Shown here piece by piece: positions 18,530-27,528 of a stretch of DNA of 64,000 nucleotides. Position 1 is the stretch's first letter; every line of letters begins with the position of its first letter. The translations under genes were made by a program, and so were the position numbers. The DNA is from Litorilinea aerophila (GTDB taxonomy: Bacteria; Chloroflexota; Anaerolineae; Caldilineales; Caldilineaceae), in contig NZ_VIGC02000023.1 in the NCBI RefSeq assembly GCF_006569185.2, forward strand, positions 1-64,000, given 5' to 3'. Below the pieces are notes generated by a model, which had not been told where the DNA came from, did no database searches, and worked only from the letters and a program-made list of their open reading frames with translations.

Positions 18530-20929
18530 TCACCGCGTTACCAGAGGCAGATAGATGCGGAAAGCGTCGTCATTCAGGATGGTGACAAACGCAGTGCTGG
18601 TCCCGACAGCAATCGGGTCCGGGTTGCGCAGGTTCACGCTGAAGGTCTCGTCCTCCTCGTGGATCAGGTCCCCCAGGATGGCCACGCTGATCTGCTGCTG
18701 GACCTGGCCCGGGGTGAAGGTCAGGGTGCCGGTGGCGGCCAGATAGTCCTCGTCGGGAGTGGCGAAGGTGGGACCGCAGCAGGCGCTCTGGGTGACGTAG
18801 TCCACGGTGACGGGGAAGGCCGTGGGCGTGGTCAGGGTGACGGTGAGCACGGCCTGGGTATTTCCGCCGTTTCCCTCCACCACCTGGACGCTCCCCCCCA
18901 TCCGTACCTGTGCGGTGTCGTCGTCCTGGATGACGCCGTCGGCCTGCCCATCCACCAGGATGCTGTCGGTCGGGTTGCTCAGGATCAGGCTGAAACTTTC
19001 ATCGGCTTCGTCCACCACGTCGCCCAATATGGAGACGGAAATGGTCTTCTCCGTCTCGCCGGCGGCAAAGACCAGCGTGCCACTCGTCGCGAGGTAGTCG
19101 TTGCCGGCCGTGGCCGTGCCATCCACTGTGGCGTAATCCACGCTGACGCTGTGGGGCGAGGCCGGGGAGAGGGAGACCACAAAATCCGCATTCACCGAGC
19201 CGGTGTTGCCCTCTTCCACGCTGACATCCTGCACGGTCAACGAGGAGAGGCCATCGTCGTCCAGGATGGTGCCGGTGGCTTCCCCGTCCAACAGATCGCC
19301 GTTCTGGGGAGCGCTTAATCGCACCACGAAGGTTTCGTCCGGCTCCTCGGCCGTGTCCCCCAGGATGGGCACGGCGATGGTCTGGACAGCCACGCCAGGA
19401 TTGAAGACCAGCGTGCCGCTGACCGCCGTGTAGTCGCTGCCGGCCGTGGCCGTGCCATCCGCGGTGGCATAGGCCACACTGACCGTCTGGGTGGAGGTGG
19501 GCGTCAGGGTCACGGTGAAGACCGCACTGACCGCGCCGCTGTCTCCCTCGTCCACGCTGACATCGGCCACGCTCAGGCTGCTACGCAGCTCAAAGGCCCC
19601 CTTGTCGCAGACGGCCGTGCCGTCGTTGTCTCCATCCACTGGGCGGGCCACACCCCGCTGATCTGTAGTCGGGCAGTCGGCGGGATCCCCGTTGTCCAGG
19701 GCGGCGCTGTCCGGCAGCAGGGCGTGGGTCCAGGTATTTCCACTGTAGTCGCCCAGGGGCGCCAGCAGGGGATCCGTGCTCTGCAAATCCCCGGCAGCGG
19801 TCAACTGGCAACGCTGGTCGCTGGAGAGGTTGTAGCCCGCAGAAGTCCAGGTGCCGCCGGTCAGACAGTTGCGCCCTTCGTTGTGGGCGATGATGCTGTT
19901 GTGGATGGTGGTGGCGCCCGTGTTGGCCGCTATCCCGCCATAGACCACCAGCCCCGAGCCAGAGGAGCGATTGTAGGCCACTGTGCTGCTCTCCAGCAGG
20001 GTGGTGGCGTCGGTGAAAAGGTTGGCCAGGGCGCCCCCTGTCTGCGCCTCGTTGTCGCTGATGGTCACGTTGGTCAGGGTGATGACGCTGCTGTTGTTGA
20101 GGATGCCGCCGCCGTAGTAGCTGTCCGCCCGGTTGCCGTGGAAGGTGCTGCGCATCACCGTCACGGGGCCGGTGGAAGTGGCCAGCCCGCCGCCGCCCTG
20201 GCTGGTGGCGTGGTTCTCCCGGAAGGTGGCGTCCGCGATGTGCGCGGCCCCGTTGTTGTAGACGCCGCCACCGGCCACGGCCTGATTCCCGGCCACAGTG
20301 CTCTGGGTCACCGTCAGGTAGCGGGTGAAGCTGGGATGACTGAAGTTGTACACACCGCCGCCCAGCTCGTCCGCGGTGTTGCTGAGGATCTCGCTCTCCT
20401 GGAGCTCCAGGCGGTTGCCGTTGTAAACGCCGCCGCCGGAGCCAGCCGCGGTGTTGTCCACCACCCGCACCTGCTGCAGGAGCATCTCGCCGAAGTTGAA
20501 GATGCCGCCGCCGTGATTGCTGCCGGTGGTGCGGCCATTGCGCACGGTGAGGTCGGTCAAGGTGACGGCCAATGTGGCGGTGATCACCCGGGCCCGTTGC
20601 CCCCCGTCCAGGATGGTGGCGTCCATGCCCGCGCCGCTGAGGGTGATCTCTTGGAGGTCCAGGTTGGCGTCGTAGACGCCGGCTGCGATGTGGATCACGT
20701 CCCCGGGGCCGGCCTTGCTTACCGCGGCGGCCACTGTGGCGCAGGCTGTGGCCGGGCTCTGGCAGTCGTGGGTGTCGCTACCGGCGCCGTCCACGTACCA
20801 CTCGCTCGCGTCTACGGCGGCCCGGGCCAGGGTTGTCTGCAGGGCCGTCAACAGCAGAACGGCCAGGGCTCCCCCCAGGGCAGCACAGGCCATGCGCCGC
20901 GCGAGAAGGACACTTCGTCTGGTTGCCAC
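18530..20929 (-). CDS. Secreted beta-helix protein with three Calx-beta domains
   Basis: A signal peptide covers residues 1-37. Residues 40-440 form a right-handed parallel beta-helix of the choice-of-anchor Q/CSLREX kind, starting with EWYVDGAGSD and repeating GGGVYN/GGGIFN coils. The helix closes at a G-x-x-x-x-DKGAFEL segment. Three Calx-beta domains follow (about 449-550, 560-655 and 680-790), each with a V-x-E-G or V-D-E-G start, a V-x-Y-x-T-x-D-G-T-A strand and an LxDDx end. The protein ends FRIYLPLVTR. The GTG start has AAAGGA 7 bp upstream. Such proteins are usually surface adhesins or polysaccharide binders. It sits beside another large secreted protein but is separated from it by a hairpin. 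Confidence 0.85.
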   Translation of the reverse strand: MATRRSVLLARRMACAALGGALAVLLLTALQTTLARAAVDASEWYVDGAGSDTHDCQSPATACATVAAAVSKAGPGDVIHIAAGVYDANLDLQEITLSGAGMDATILDGGQRARVITATLAVTLTDLTVRNGRTTGSNHGGGIFNFGEMLLQQVRVVDNTAAGSGGGVYNGNRLELQESEILSNTADELGGGVYNFSHPSFTRYLTVTQSTVAGNQAVAGGGVYNNGAAHIADATFRENHATSQGGGGLATSTGPVTVMRSTFHGNRADSYYGGGILNNSSVITLTNVTISDNEAQTGGALANLFTDATTLLESSTVAYNRSSGSGLVVYGGIAANTGATTIHNSIIAHNEGRNCLTGGTWTSAGYNLSSDQRCQLTAAGDLQSTDPLLAPLGDYSGNTWTHALLPDSAALDNGDPADCPTTDQRGVARPVDGDNDGTAVCDKGAFELRSSLSVADVSVDEGDSGAVSAVFTVTLTPTSTQTVSVAYATADGTATAGSDYTAVSGTLVFNPGVAVQTIAVPILGDTAEEPDETFVVRLSAPQNGDLLDGEATGTILDDDGLSSLTVQDVSVEEGNTGSVNADFVVSLSPASPHSVSVDYATVDGTATAGNDYLATSGTLVFAAGETEKTISVSILGDVVDEADESFSLILSNPTDSILVDGQADGVIQDDDTAQVRMGGSVQVVEGNGGNTQAVLTVTLTTPTAFPVTVDYVTQSACCGPTFATPDEDYLAATGTLTFTPGQVQQQISVAILGDLIHEEDETFSVNLRNPDPIAVGTSTAFVTILNDDAFRIYLPLVTR

Positions 20930-20970
20930 GGTCGATTCCTTTCATTAGCTCTCGAAGCATGTCAAGCGAC

Positions 20971-21000
20971 GAGGCGGCGATCCGTTCGGATCGCCGCCTC
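20971..21000 (-). terminator. Perfect 13-bp hairpin after the 1608-aa gene
   Basis: GAGGCGGCGATCC, a 4-base loop, GGATCGCCGCCTC, lying 20 bp past the stop codon of the minus-strand gene at 21021. It lacks a U-tract. It separates that gene from the downstream beta-helix gene. Confidence 0.6.
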
Positions 21001-21020
21001 GCCCTGGATGTGGCCTTCCG

Positions 21021-24000
21021 CTACCGGGCGATGACCGGCAGGAAGATGAATTGGGTACTCGGGTCCGGGGCCTCCGCATCCACCACCAGGGTGGCCTGGG
21101 TGAAGGGATCGGCCCCGTCCTGGAGCGGGTACGTGCCCGCCTGGCCCGCTGTGATGGTGTAGCTCTCGCCCGGGCTGAGCCAGCCGCTGTCCAGTCCGCT
21201 GCCGACGACGCTGTGATCGCTGCTCCCCACGTTGACCCAGCGCACCACGGTGCCGGGGGGCACGGTGAGCACCGCCGGGTTGAAGCCGCCGTCGCCCACC
21301 GCCACCCACACGTCCGGCGCTTCCTGGACGGCCGGCGTCAGGGCAATGGCCTGGGCGATCACCTCACCGTTGGCCACCGCCAGGTCCCCGCTTCGGTATG
21401 GCTGATAGCCAGGCGCCGTGACGTAGAGGCGGTAGGTGCCTGCCGGCGGGGCAAACAGGTAGCCACCCTGGGCATCTGTCTGCTGGGGATTGGGCTGGGC
21501 ACCGCTCCAGACGTCGTACACCGAGCCGGTAGCCTCGGACAGGGGCACCTGGACCAGGAGTTGGACCGTGGCCCCTGGCATGGGCTGGCCGGTGAGGGCG
21601 TCGCGTACTATGCCGGAGCTGGCTTCGATGACGTTCCCGCTGTAGGCGTTCTCCTGGCCCTCCTCTTCTACCACCAGGGAGTACTGGATCAGGTTGTTGG
21701 CGATGGCCGCACCGGCCGTGAAATCGACGCAGGTCAGGCAGCCGCTCCACCGGAGGGTGCCGTTGCCCAGATCCTCGAAGTAGAATAGCTGTTGAACGGC
21801 CGGCAGCAGCAGGGCCATGCGTACGTTCTCCCGGCCCGGGGTGACCCGGGCTGTCAGGGTGTAGGGAAGGCCCGTGCGCAGGGGGGGCAGCCCAAAGGGC
21901 TCCAACTGGTTCAAGCCAGAGGCCTCCTGGAAGGAGCGCCCCTGCCCGTCGGTGGCGACCAGACAGGCGGGATCCACCGGGAGGCTTGAATCCACCACCA
22001 GACTCCCCCACACCGTGCCCATGCCGTGTAGCCAGGCGCCGGACATGCCGGCCCCACTGCCGTAGCGGACGCCAACCCGGTAGGAGCCATTGGCCAGGTT
22101 GTCGAACTGGTAGACCCAACTGCCCGTTGGCCCCACCTGCACCGGGGCCGTCAACGGCACCTGGGCACGGACCGAGGCCGACGTCAGCTCCTCCTCGTCG
22201 CCCAGGGGCTCCAGCAGGAGAACCAGGCTGCTGTCCGGCTCCGCGGTGCCCCGAAGGGTGGCGGCATTCTGCGATGTGATGGTCGCGCTGGGGCCTGGGC
22301 CGGCGTAGGGCACACAGGGCATGGCCCAGCCCAGGGTGGGTAGACGCCGCTGACTGGGGATCTCCCACGCCTGCCCATTGTTGGACGGGTCTGCGTCGAA
22401 GCTCTGGCGGCTCTCCATCTGTACCTGATTCTGGAGTGTGGTGGCCTGGACCGATTCTCCTTCCTCCACCTTCCACGACACCAGCACCGTTCCGCCTTCG
22501 CCTGGCTCCAGGTCGCCTATCTCGATGGCGTCCAGGTTCGGGGTGCTCTTGTCGATCCCCAGGTTGGGCACGCTGACCACATCCAGGATGGTCGCGTTCT
22601 GGAGGGACGCGGACCGCGTGATGGTCAGGATGTTGTCCAGGGCCGCCTCAGAGCCGTTGTTGTGGTACTCGATCTTCAGGGTGAGCCGGCGGCTCCGCCC
22701 CGCCATGTCCACGCCTGCGGCGCCCGCATCCATGCCCAGGGGCAGTGGTTCCCAGTGGACCTGTACGTCCACCGCGGGGTCGGCGCCCTGGCCCTGGGGC
22801 CGCAGCAGATAGTCCTCGGTCTCGCCGGTCCGGTAGCCGGAGGCAGGACCACGTCCGTCGCCGTAGGGCTGGCCGGTCAGCTTTACCGATTTCTCCTCGC
22901 TGAGCATGACCCGCAGCCAGGCGGGCTGTTCTCCTTGCTCTGGCGGCCAGGGGACGGGGCCGCTGGTGGAAACGGTGAGGGTGTTGACGCCGGGGACCAG
23001 GCTGGCAATGTCCACAGGCGCGTCGATGACGATATGTTCCGGCGCGGAGGTGTTATCGCACTGGGCTACATCGGCCCAGTCGCCATCCCGGTTGCCGTCC
23101 ACCCAGGCGTTGATGTAGGCGGTGTCGATGCCCTTGTCCAGCAGGGCCGCCTGGGCTGCGCCGTGGATGAAGACCCGCACCTGGAAGGTGCTGTTCTGGC
23201 AGTGTTGGAAGTTGACGCTGCCCAGGTTGATGCCGTCGTCGTAGCGATCCCGGTTAGCGGTGTTGGTGGACGGATTGATGTTCCGGGGCGCGGGTGCCAG
23301 GTCCGCGTCGGGCTCGAACTCCACCCGTTGGCCCAGGTGGAAGGGTCGGGGCCGGGCGTGGCGAGGACCTTCTGGCGCGCCGGTGGCCACATCGAAGACC
23401 GTGGGGAAGTTGGCCGGGACGCCCGGGTAAGCCGTCATGGCCGCAGCGGCATGGTTGCTGCTGTCCGGCGCGTCGCCCAGGTCCCACGGGCGCACCCGGA
23501 GGGGCAGCACCTGTTCGCCCACCTGCTCCGGCGCCAGGGTCGCCAACAGGGCACAGTCCAGGCTCTCCCCCGGGGGCAACAGGGTGTAGCGCAGGCGGCT
23601 GCGCAGCTCGACCTCCTGGGCCGGGTCGTCGGGGATCTCTTCCAGGAGCCCGATCAGGATGGCGATGATGTTGAGCTCCCTGTCGATGGCGCGGCTCTCG
23701 CCCGGCTGCAGGGTGAGGGAACGGCAGAGGGCCTGTTCCGTTGCCGCCGTCGACGCTCCCGTTACCTTGATTTCCTCGAAGTTCAGGGAGATGCCCAGGG
23801 TGACCTGGTTCCCGGATCGGTTGGTGAAGGTGCTGCGCATCCATGCTTGATCCAAGCTGGAGAGGAGCGGGACCGACGGCGCCTCCAGGGCCGCGCTTTG
23901 GGCATCCGGGGCGCTATTTCCATCGGTGAGCACCTGTTGCTCCACTTCGATGTCGTCCAGGCTATAGGATGGGCAGGCCGCGTCGAACTGGACCATCTTT

Positions 24001-25847
24001 TCATCCTGCCTGGTGCCGTCGGGGGCGTGGAGGGAAGCCGTGTTGGCCAGGGTCACCGTGCCTTCACCCCTCCGGCATACGGGATGCACATGCACCAGGA
24101 AGCTCAGCTCCACTTCGGCGTCCGGGGCCAGGGTCCCCTTCCAGCGGATCCGTTGCTCCACCACGTTGGTCGTCAGGTTTCGGCCAACTTCCACGCGGGC
24201 GTTCAGGGGATTGACGCCGGGAGAACGCTCGGTGACTTTTACCATCTGCCTGTTGCCGCCGATCATCTGGGGCAAGAGGTGCTGGGGATAGGGTAGCCTG
24301 TCCCGGATTTCCGCCTGGACAGGGCCGCTGCCCCCCCGATGTTTCAGACGGATGGTGTAGGTGACGGTATCGCCGTAGGCGACCGGGGTGGAGGACACCG
24401 TCACGGCCTTCTGCAGTTCCAGGGTGCCCGGCTGGCCTTCGGGCAGGGTGCGGTAAACCAGATCTTCAGTTTCGCCAAAGGCGTAGGTGCCGAAGGCGGA
24501 AGCCGGGTGGGGCCCGCGGCCGTCGGCCAGGTCGGTGTCGGGGTTGCGGGGCGCCTCCTGCTCGCTGAGGGTGAAGCGCATCCAATGACGGCCGTCGGCC
24601 TCCTGATTGGGCGCCGGGTTGTGGACCAGTACAGTCGTCACGGTGATGTTCTGGCTGGCACCGGCCGGGATGGCGCTCAGGTCTACCAGGTAGTCCTGGA
24701 CGATCCACTCGTAGGCCCGGGCCTGCTGGCCATCTTCAAACTGGCAGATGCCCGTATCCTCCCAGTCGCCATCCTGGTTGCCGTCAAACCAGACGTTCAA
24801 GCGCATGTGATCTAGCTGAGCGCCCGGCGCTTTGCGTACCCGCACCACCAGGGTCGTGCGGCGGCAGTCCAGGATGGGCACGCTGCGGTTACGCCACCCG
24901 TCATCGGCCCGGTCGTTGTTGGCCACGTCGACCACGCCGCCGGCGCCGGGGGGCGGTTCTCGCAGAATATTGTTGACGCCATCTGCGTCCGGCCCGCCAT
25001 CTGCTTCCCGCTCCCGGGTGATGCCGTCGCCCAGGATGGCTTCCATGCTGGCGTTGACGTGGCGAGGGCCGGCGGGTTGTCCCGGAGGGGTGTTCTGATA
25101 GACGGTGGGGAAGTGGCCCAGGGTGCCGGGATAGGCCGTGTTGTTCTGGCCGTGGTTGTTGCTGCTATCGGGCGCGTCGCCCAGATCGGTGAAGGGGTTC
25201 TCTTGAGGAACGGGGCGGTCGGGGTCATCGTCCTCGGGCATGGTGAAATCGACCACCAGTTCGGGAGGGATCCCGCTTTCTCGGGCCTGAAAGCGAACCA
25301 GTTGCTGGTCCGGGCCGGTGCCCAGGACAAACCCGTAGTTGGTCTGGGCACCGCTGAACCAGGCCTGGACCAGGGGCGTCACGTCCCACGCCACCCAGGG
25401 GCTGCCAGGGTAGACCACGGTGCTGCTGTTGCTTCCGGGGGTGACCGGCGGCCTGGAGTTCCAGGTCACGGTCATTTCAGACCAGGCGCCATCGACGCGG
25501 CCGATGGAGACATCGCTGGCGAAGTTGTCGCTGGATTCGGCCGCCTTCACCCGCAGGGTCGCCTGTTGGATGGTGGCGTTGGCCGGCAGCGAACTCAGAT
25601 CGAATCGAAGATACGAGCGGACGTTGGGGCCAGCGCCCAGGCTGCCAGCGCCGTAGTTGGCATCGGGGGTATTGGCGTAGACCGCCGCATCTTCCTGGAC
25701 GGGCAGGACGGCTGTGAAGAGGGCCGCCTGTCCTCTGGCCGGGCGCAGGCCTGCCAATCCCACCCAGAGCACTGAGAGGAGCAGGATGGGGATTGCGCCC
25801 AGAAGTCCATATGGGAAACGCCTGGGGTGACCATGGTTGAAGGTCAT
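21021..25847 (-). CDS. Giant secreted surface protein: DNRLRE/CBM96-like, GEVED, Ig-like, cupredoxin-like (1608 aa)
   Basis: After an N-terminal signal/anchor helix (about residues 16-38) there is a DNRLRE/CBM96-like domain (about 40-205; YLRFDLSSLPANATIQQATLRV, VTWNSRP). Two GEVED-type modules follow, each opening with DLGDAPDSSN. Between and after them lie DUF11/Ig-like repeats (for example VTYTIRLKHRG). A carboxypeptidase-regulatory-like domain (VRDALTGQPMPGATVQL) and a cupredoxin-like domain (VPPGTVVRWVN, SSDHSVV) come next. The protein ends FIFLPVIAR. The cupredoxin-like domain lacks the usual C-terminal Cys/His/Met ligands. The start at 25847 has AGGAGAT upstream; an in-frame ATG at 25889 has none. 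Role probably structural or adhesive. Confidence 0.82.
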   Translation of the reverse strand: MTFNHGHPRRFPYGLLGAIPILLLSVLWVGLAGLRPARGQAALFTAVLPVQEDAAVYANTPDANYGAGSLGAGPNVRSYLRFDLSSLPANATIQQATLRVKAAESSDNFASDVSIGRVDGAWSEMTVTWNSRPPVTPGSNSSTVVYPGSPWVAWDVTPLVQAWFSGAQTNYGFVLGTGPDQQLVRFQARESGIPPELVVDFTMPEDDDPDRPVPQENPFTDLGDAPDSSNNHGQNNTAYPGTLGHFPTVYQNTPPGQPAGPRHVNASMEAILGDGITREREADGGPDADGVNNILREPPPGAGGVVDVANNDRADDGWRNRSVPILDCRRTTLVVRVRKAPGAQLDHMRLNVWFDGNQDGDWEDTGICQFEDGQQARAYEWIVQDYLVDLSAIPAGASQNITVTTVLVHNPAPNQEADGRHWMRFTLSEQEAPRNPDTDLADGRGPHPASAFGTYAFGETEDLVYRTLPEGQPGTLELQKAVTVSSTPVAYGDTVTYTIRLKHRGGSGPVQAEIRDRLPYPQHLLPQMIGGNRQMVKVTERSPGVNPLNARVEVGRNLTTNVVEQRIRWKGTLAPDAEVELSFLVHVHPVCRRGEGTVTLANTASLHAPDGTRQDEKMVQFDAACPSYSLDDIEVEQQVLTDGNSAPDAQSAALEAPSVPLLSSLDQAWMRSTFTNRSGNQVTLGISLNFEEIKVTGASTAATEQALCRSLTLQPGESRAIDRELNIIAILIGLLEEIPDDPAQEVELRSRLRYTLLPPGESLDCALLATLAPEQVGEQVLPLRVRPWDLGDAPDSSNHAAAAMTAYPGVPANFPTVFDVATGAPEGPRHARPRPFHLGQRVEFEPDADLAPAPRNINPSTNTANRDRYDDGINLGSVNFQHCQNSTFQVRVFIHGAAQAALLDKGIDTAYINAWVDGNRDGDWADVAQCDNTSAPEHIVIDAPVDIASLVPGVNTLTVSTSGPVPWPPEQGEQPAWLRVMLSEEKSVKLTGQPYGDGRGPASGYRTGETEDYLLRPQGQGADPAVDVQVHWEPLPLGMDAGAAGVDMAGRSRRLTLKIEYHNNGSEAALDNILTITRSASLQNATILDVVSVPNLGIDKSTPNLDAIEIGDLEPGEGGTVLVSWKVEEGESVQATTLQNQVQMESRQSFDADPSNNGQAWEIPSQRRLPTLGWAMPCVPYAGPGPSATITSQNAATLRGTAEPDSSLVLLLEPLGDEEELTSASVRAQVPLTAPVQVGPTGSWVYQFDNLANGSYRVGVRYGSGAGMSGAWLHGMGTVWGSLVVDSSLPVDPACLVATDGQGRSFQEASGLNQLEPFGLPPLRTGLPYTLTARVTPGRENVRMALLLPAVQQLFYFEDLGNGTLRWSGCLTCVDFTAGAAIANNLIQYSLVVEEEGQENAYSGNVIEASSGIVRDALTGQPMPGATVQLLVQVPLSEATGSVYDVWSGAQPNPQQTDAQGGYLFAPPAGTYRLYVTAPGYQPYRSGDLAVANGEVIAQAIALTPAVQEAPDVWVAVGDGGFNPAVLTVPPGTVVRWVNVGSSDHSVVGSGLDSGWLSPGESYTITAGQAGTYPLQDGADPFTQATLVVDAEAPDPSTQFIFLPVIAR

Positions 25848-26195
25848 CTCATCTCCTAGAAAGAGGTTGTGTTGAGTCGGTGAAAGCACTCAACTGGTGA
25901 GTGTGTTGAGGGGGAAGGGTGGAGCTACACTTTGAGGATATCCCACGGCGGCGTCCCACAACTGGGAATCTCTGGAAGAAATCGGCTCATAATCGGGTCA
26001 CGAGTCGCTTTTAAACGAGCTTCCCCCTGGAATTGGGGTATAGTTCAAGATCGTCGGGGTTCGCCCATCGGACGCCGCTGTAGGGGCGCTGCTTGCTGCG
26101 CCCGCCCACGCCGGACAGGGCGGGGAGCCCTCTGGGCCCCTGTCCCTACATCCTGCATCGACAAATGTGAAATATACCCCTGGAATTGCGGGCAA

Positions 26196-26223
26196 TTGAC
26201 AGGCCGGTGGAAATCGTTACAAT
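26196..26223 (+). promoter_or_regulatory. Sigma-70 promoter of the LacI-family gene
   Basis: TTGACA (26196-26201) and TACAAT (26218-26223) have a 16-bp spacer. Transcription should begin near 26230, which rules out the in-frame start at 26229 and supports the ATG at 26334 with a leader of about 100 nt. Confidence 0.75.
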
Positions 26224-26241
26224 GACCAGTGGTCGCCGCCA

Positions 26242-26253
26242 TAAAACGTTTTA
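26242..26253. promoter_or_regulatory. Candidate LacI-family operator
   Basis: TAAAACGTTTTA is a perfect 12-bp palindrome with the central CpG typical of LacI/GalR-family operators. It lies at about +12 to +24 from the predicted start, a position suited to repression by a roadblock. This suggests autoregulation by the gene at 26334. Confidence 0.6.
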
Positions 26254-26333
26254 AAGATCTCGCGCGATTGGGATGGGTCGGACGGTGTCGACCCCGGGCC
26301 ATCCCAACCGCCGGCACCGCCAGGATCCTGACC

Positions 26334-27383
26334 ATGACCAACCAGAAGCGCGTCACCATCGTCGAAGTCGCCCGCCGGGCGCGGGTGTCCGCCGGCACCG
26401 TCTCCAACGCCCTGACCGGTAAGCGACCGGTCTCCCCTGCTACCCGTGCCCGCATCCTGCGCGCCATCGAAGAGCTGGGCTACCAGCCCAACCTGCTGGC
26501 CCGGGGGCTGGTCAACCGCCGCAGCGGCACCCTGGGGGTGGTGGTCTCCGGCCTGGAGTACTACGGCCCATCCCGCACCCTGGTGGGCATTGAGCGGGAA
26601 GCCAACCAGTTGGGCTACTCTTTGATCCTGGACCTGCTTCACACGCCCGAGGCGGACAACGTGGAGCATGTGCTGGGCATCCTCACCTCCCGCCGGGTGG
26701 ATGGCATCATCTGGGCGGTGCACGAGGTGGGGGAGAACCGGGCCTGGGTGAGCGAAGAACGCCTCCACCGGCTTCCGCCCATCATCTTTCTGACCATGGG
26801 CTTCCGCCCGGGGGTGGCCGTGGTCACGGCGGACAACCGCCGGGGCGCGTGCCTGGCCACCCGGCACCTGCTGGATGAAGGTCGCCGTCGCATCGGCCTG
26901 ATCACCGGGCCCTTGAGCTGGTGGGAAGCCCGGGAACGGCAGGCCGGCTGGCAGGCCACCCTGGAAGAAGCCGGCCTCTCCCCCGATCCATCCCTGGTGG
27001 TGGAGGGCGACTGGAATGCCCCCAGCGGCGAAGCAGGGCTCCACCGCCTGTTGGAGCAGGTGCCCGATCTGGATGCCGTCTTTGTCAGCAATGACCAGAT
27101 GGCCCTGGGCGTGCTGCGGGCGGCCCACCTGCTGGGGCGTCGAGTCCCGGAGGATCTGGCCGTGGTGGGCTACGATAACATCCCCCAGGCGCCCTACTTC
27201 TGGCCCCCTTTGACCAGCGTCCGCCAGCAGCTCATCCGCCTGGGCTCTGTGGCCGTGCGCGAGCTCCAGAAGATCATCGAGCGCCGGCAGGCAGGCCAGG
27301 AACCCGGCGAACCGGTGCAGATGGCCCTGGAGCCCGAGTTGATCATCCGGGAGAGCTCCCGGGCCGGGGCCGGCAGCGGTTGA
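26334..27383 (+). CDS. LacI/GalR-family transcriptional regulator
   Basis: This is a DNA-binding repressor with an N-terminal LacI helix-turn-helix ([23 protein letters not shown], residues 7-29), a hinge helix region ([20 protein letters not shown]) and a periplasmic-binding-protein-like effector domain (about 60-340, including [15 protein letters not shown] and [12 protein letters not shown]). The 349-aa length is typical. The start at 26334 is supported by the promoter at 26196-26223 and fits the usual first residues of the family. No sugar transporter or glycosidase operon is adjacent. The nearest candidates are the surface-protein gene upstream and the SARP gene downstream, so apart from itself its target is unknown. 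Confidence 0.92.
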   Translation: MTNQKRVTIVEVARRARVSAGTVSNALTGKRPVSPATRARILRAIEELGYQPNLLARGLVNRRSGTLGVVVSGLEYYGPSRTLVGIEREANQLGYSLILDLLHTPEADNVEHVLGILTSRRVDGIIWAVHEVGENRAWVSEERLHRLPPIIFLTMGFRPGVAVVTADNRRGACLATRHLLDEGRRRIGLITGPLSWWEARERQAGWQATLEEAGLSPDPSLVVEGDWNAPSGEAGLHRLLEQVPDLDAVFVSNDQMALGVLRAAHLLGRRVPEDLAVVGYDNIPQAPYFWPPLTSVRQQLIRLGSVAVRELQKIIERRQAGQEPGEPVQMALEPELIIRESSRAGAGSG

Positions 27384-27408
27384 GGGAGCGGCGCCCACAG
27401 CACCCTGT

Positions 27409-27437
27409 TTGGCGATCGGCTACTCCTTGGGTACAAT
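27409..27437 (+). promoter_or_regulatory. Promoter of the SARP-type regulator gene
   Basis: TTGGCG (27409-27414), a 17-bp spacer, then TACAAT (27432-27437). It lies about 90 bp before the ATG at 27529 and gives the regulator its own transcript separate from the LacI-family gene. Confidence 0.6.
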
Positions 27438-27528
27438 AAGCCAGCATGGCCGTCCTGGTCCTCCGAAATGGAGCGCCCCATCAAGCCCCTGTTGAGTCCA
27501 GGTTGCTGGTTCATACCCGTTCAATTAC

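Larger units (their letters stand above)
25848..26333. other. Divergent region between the giant surface protein and the LacI-family gene
   Basis: The 486-bp region holds the leader of the minus-strand gene, a compact hairpin-rich stretch at about 26070-26155 (GTAGGGGCGC and matching GGGCCCCTGTCCCTAC segments) that looks like intergenic repeat debris, and the LacI-family promoter and operator (26196-26253). I see no gene in it. Confidence 0.55.

Noticed and set aside
16525-18585. Plus-strand open frame of 686 codons opposite the amylosucrase-like gene
   Set aside because: Catalytic GH13 motifs lie on the minus strand; the plus frame is a compositional shadow.
26229-26333. LacI-family start at 26229
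   Set aside because: The promoter at 26196-26223 places the transcript start at about 26230 and the operator at 26242-26253; the typical LacI N-terminus begins at 26334.
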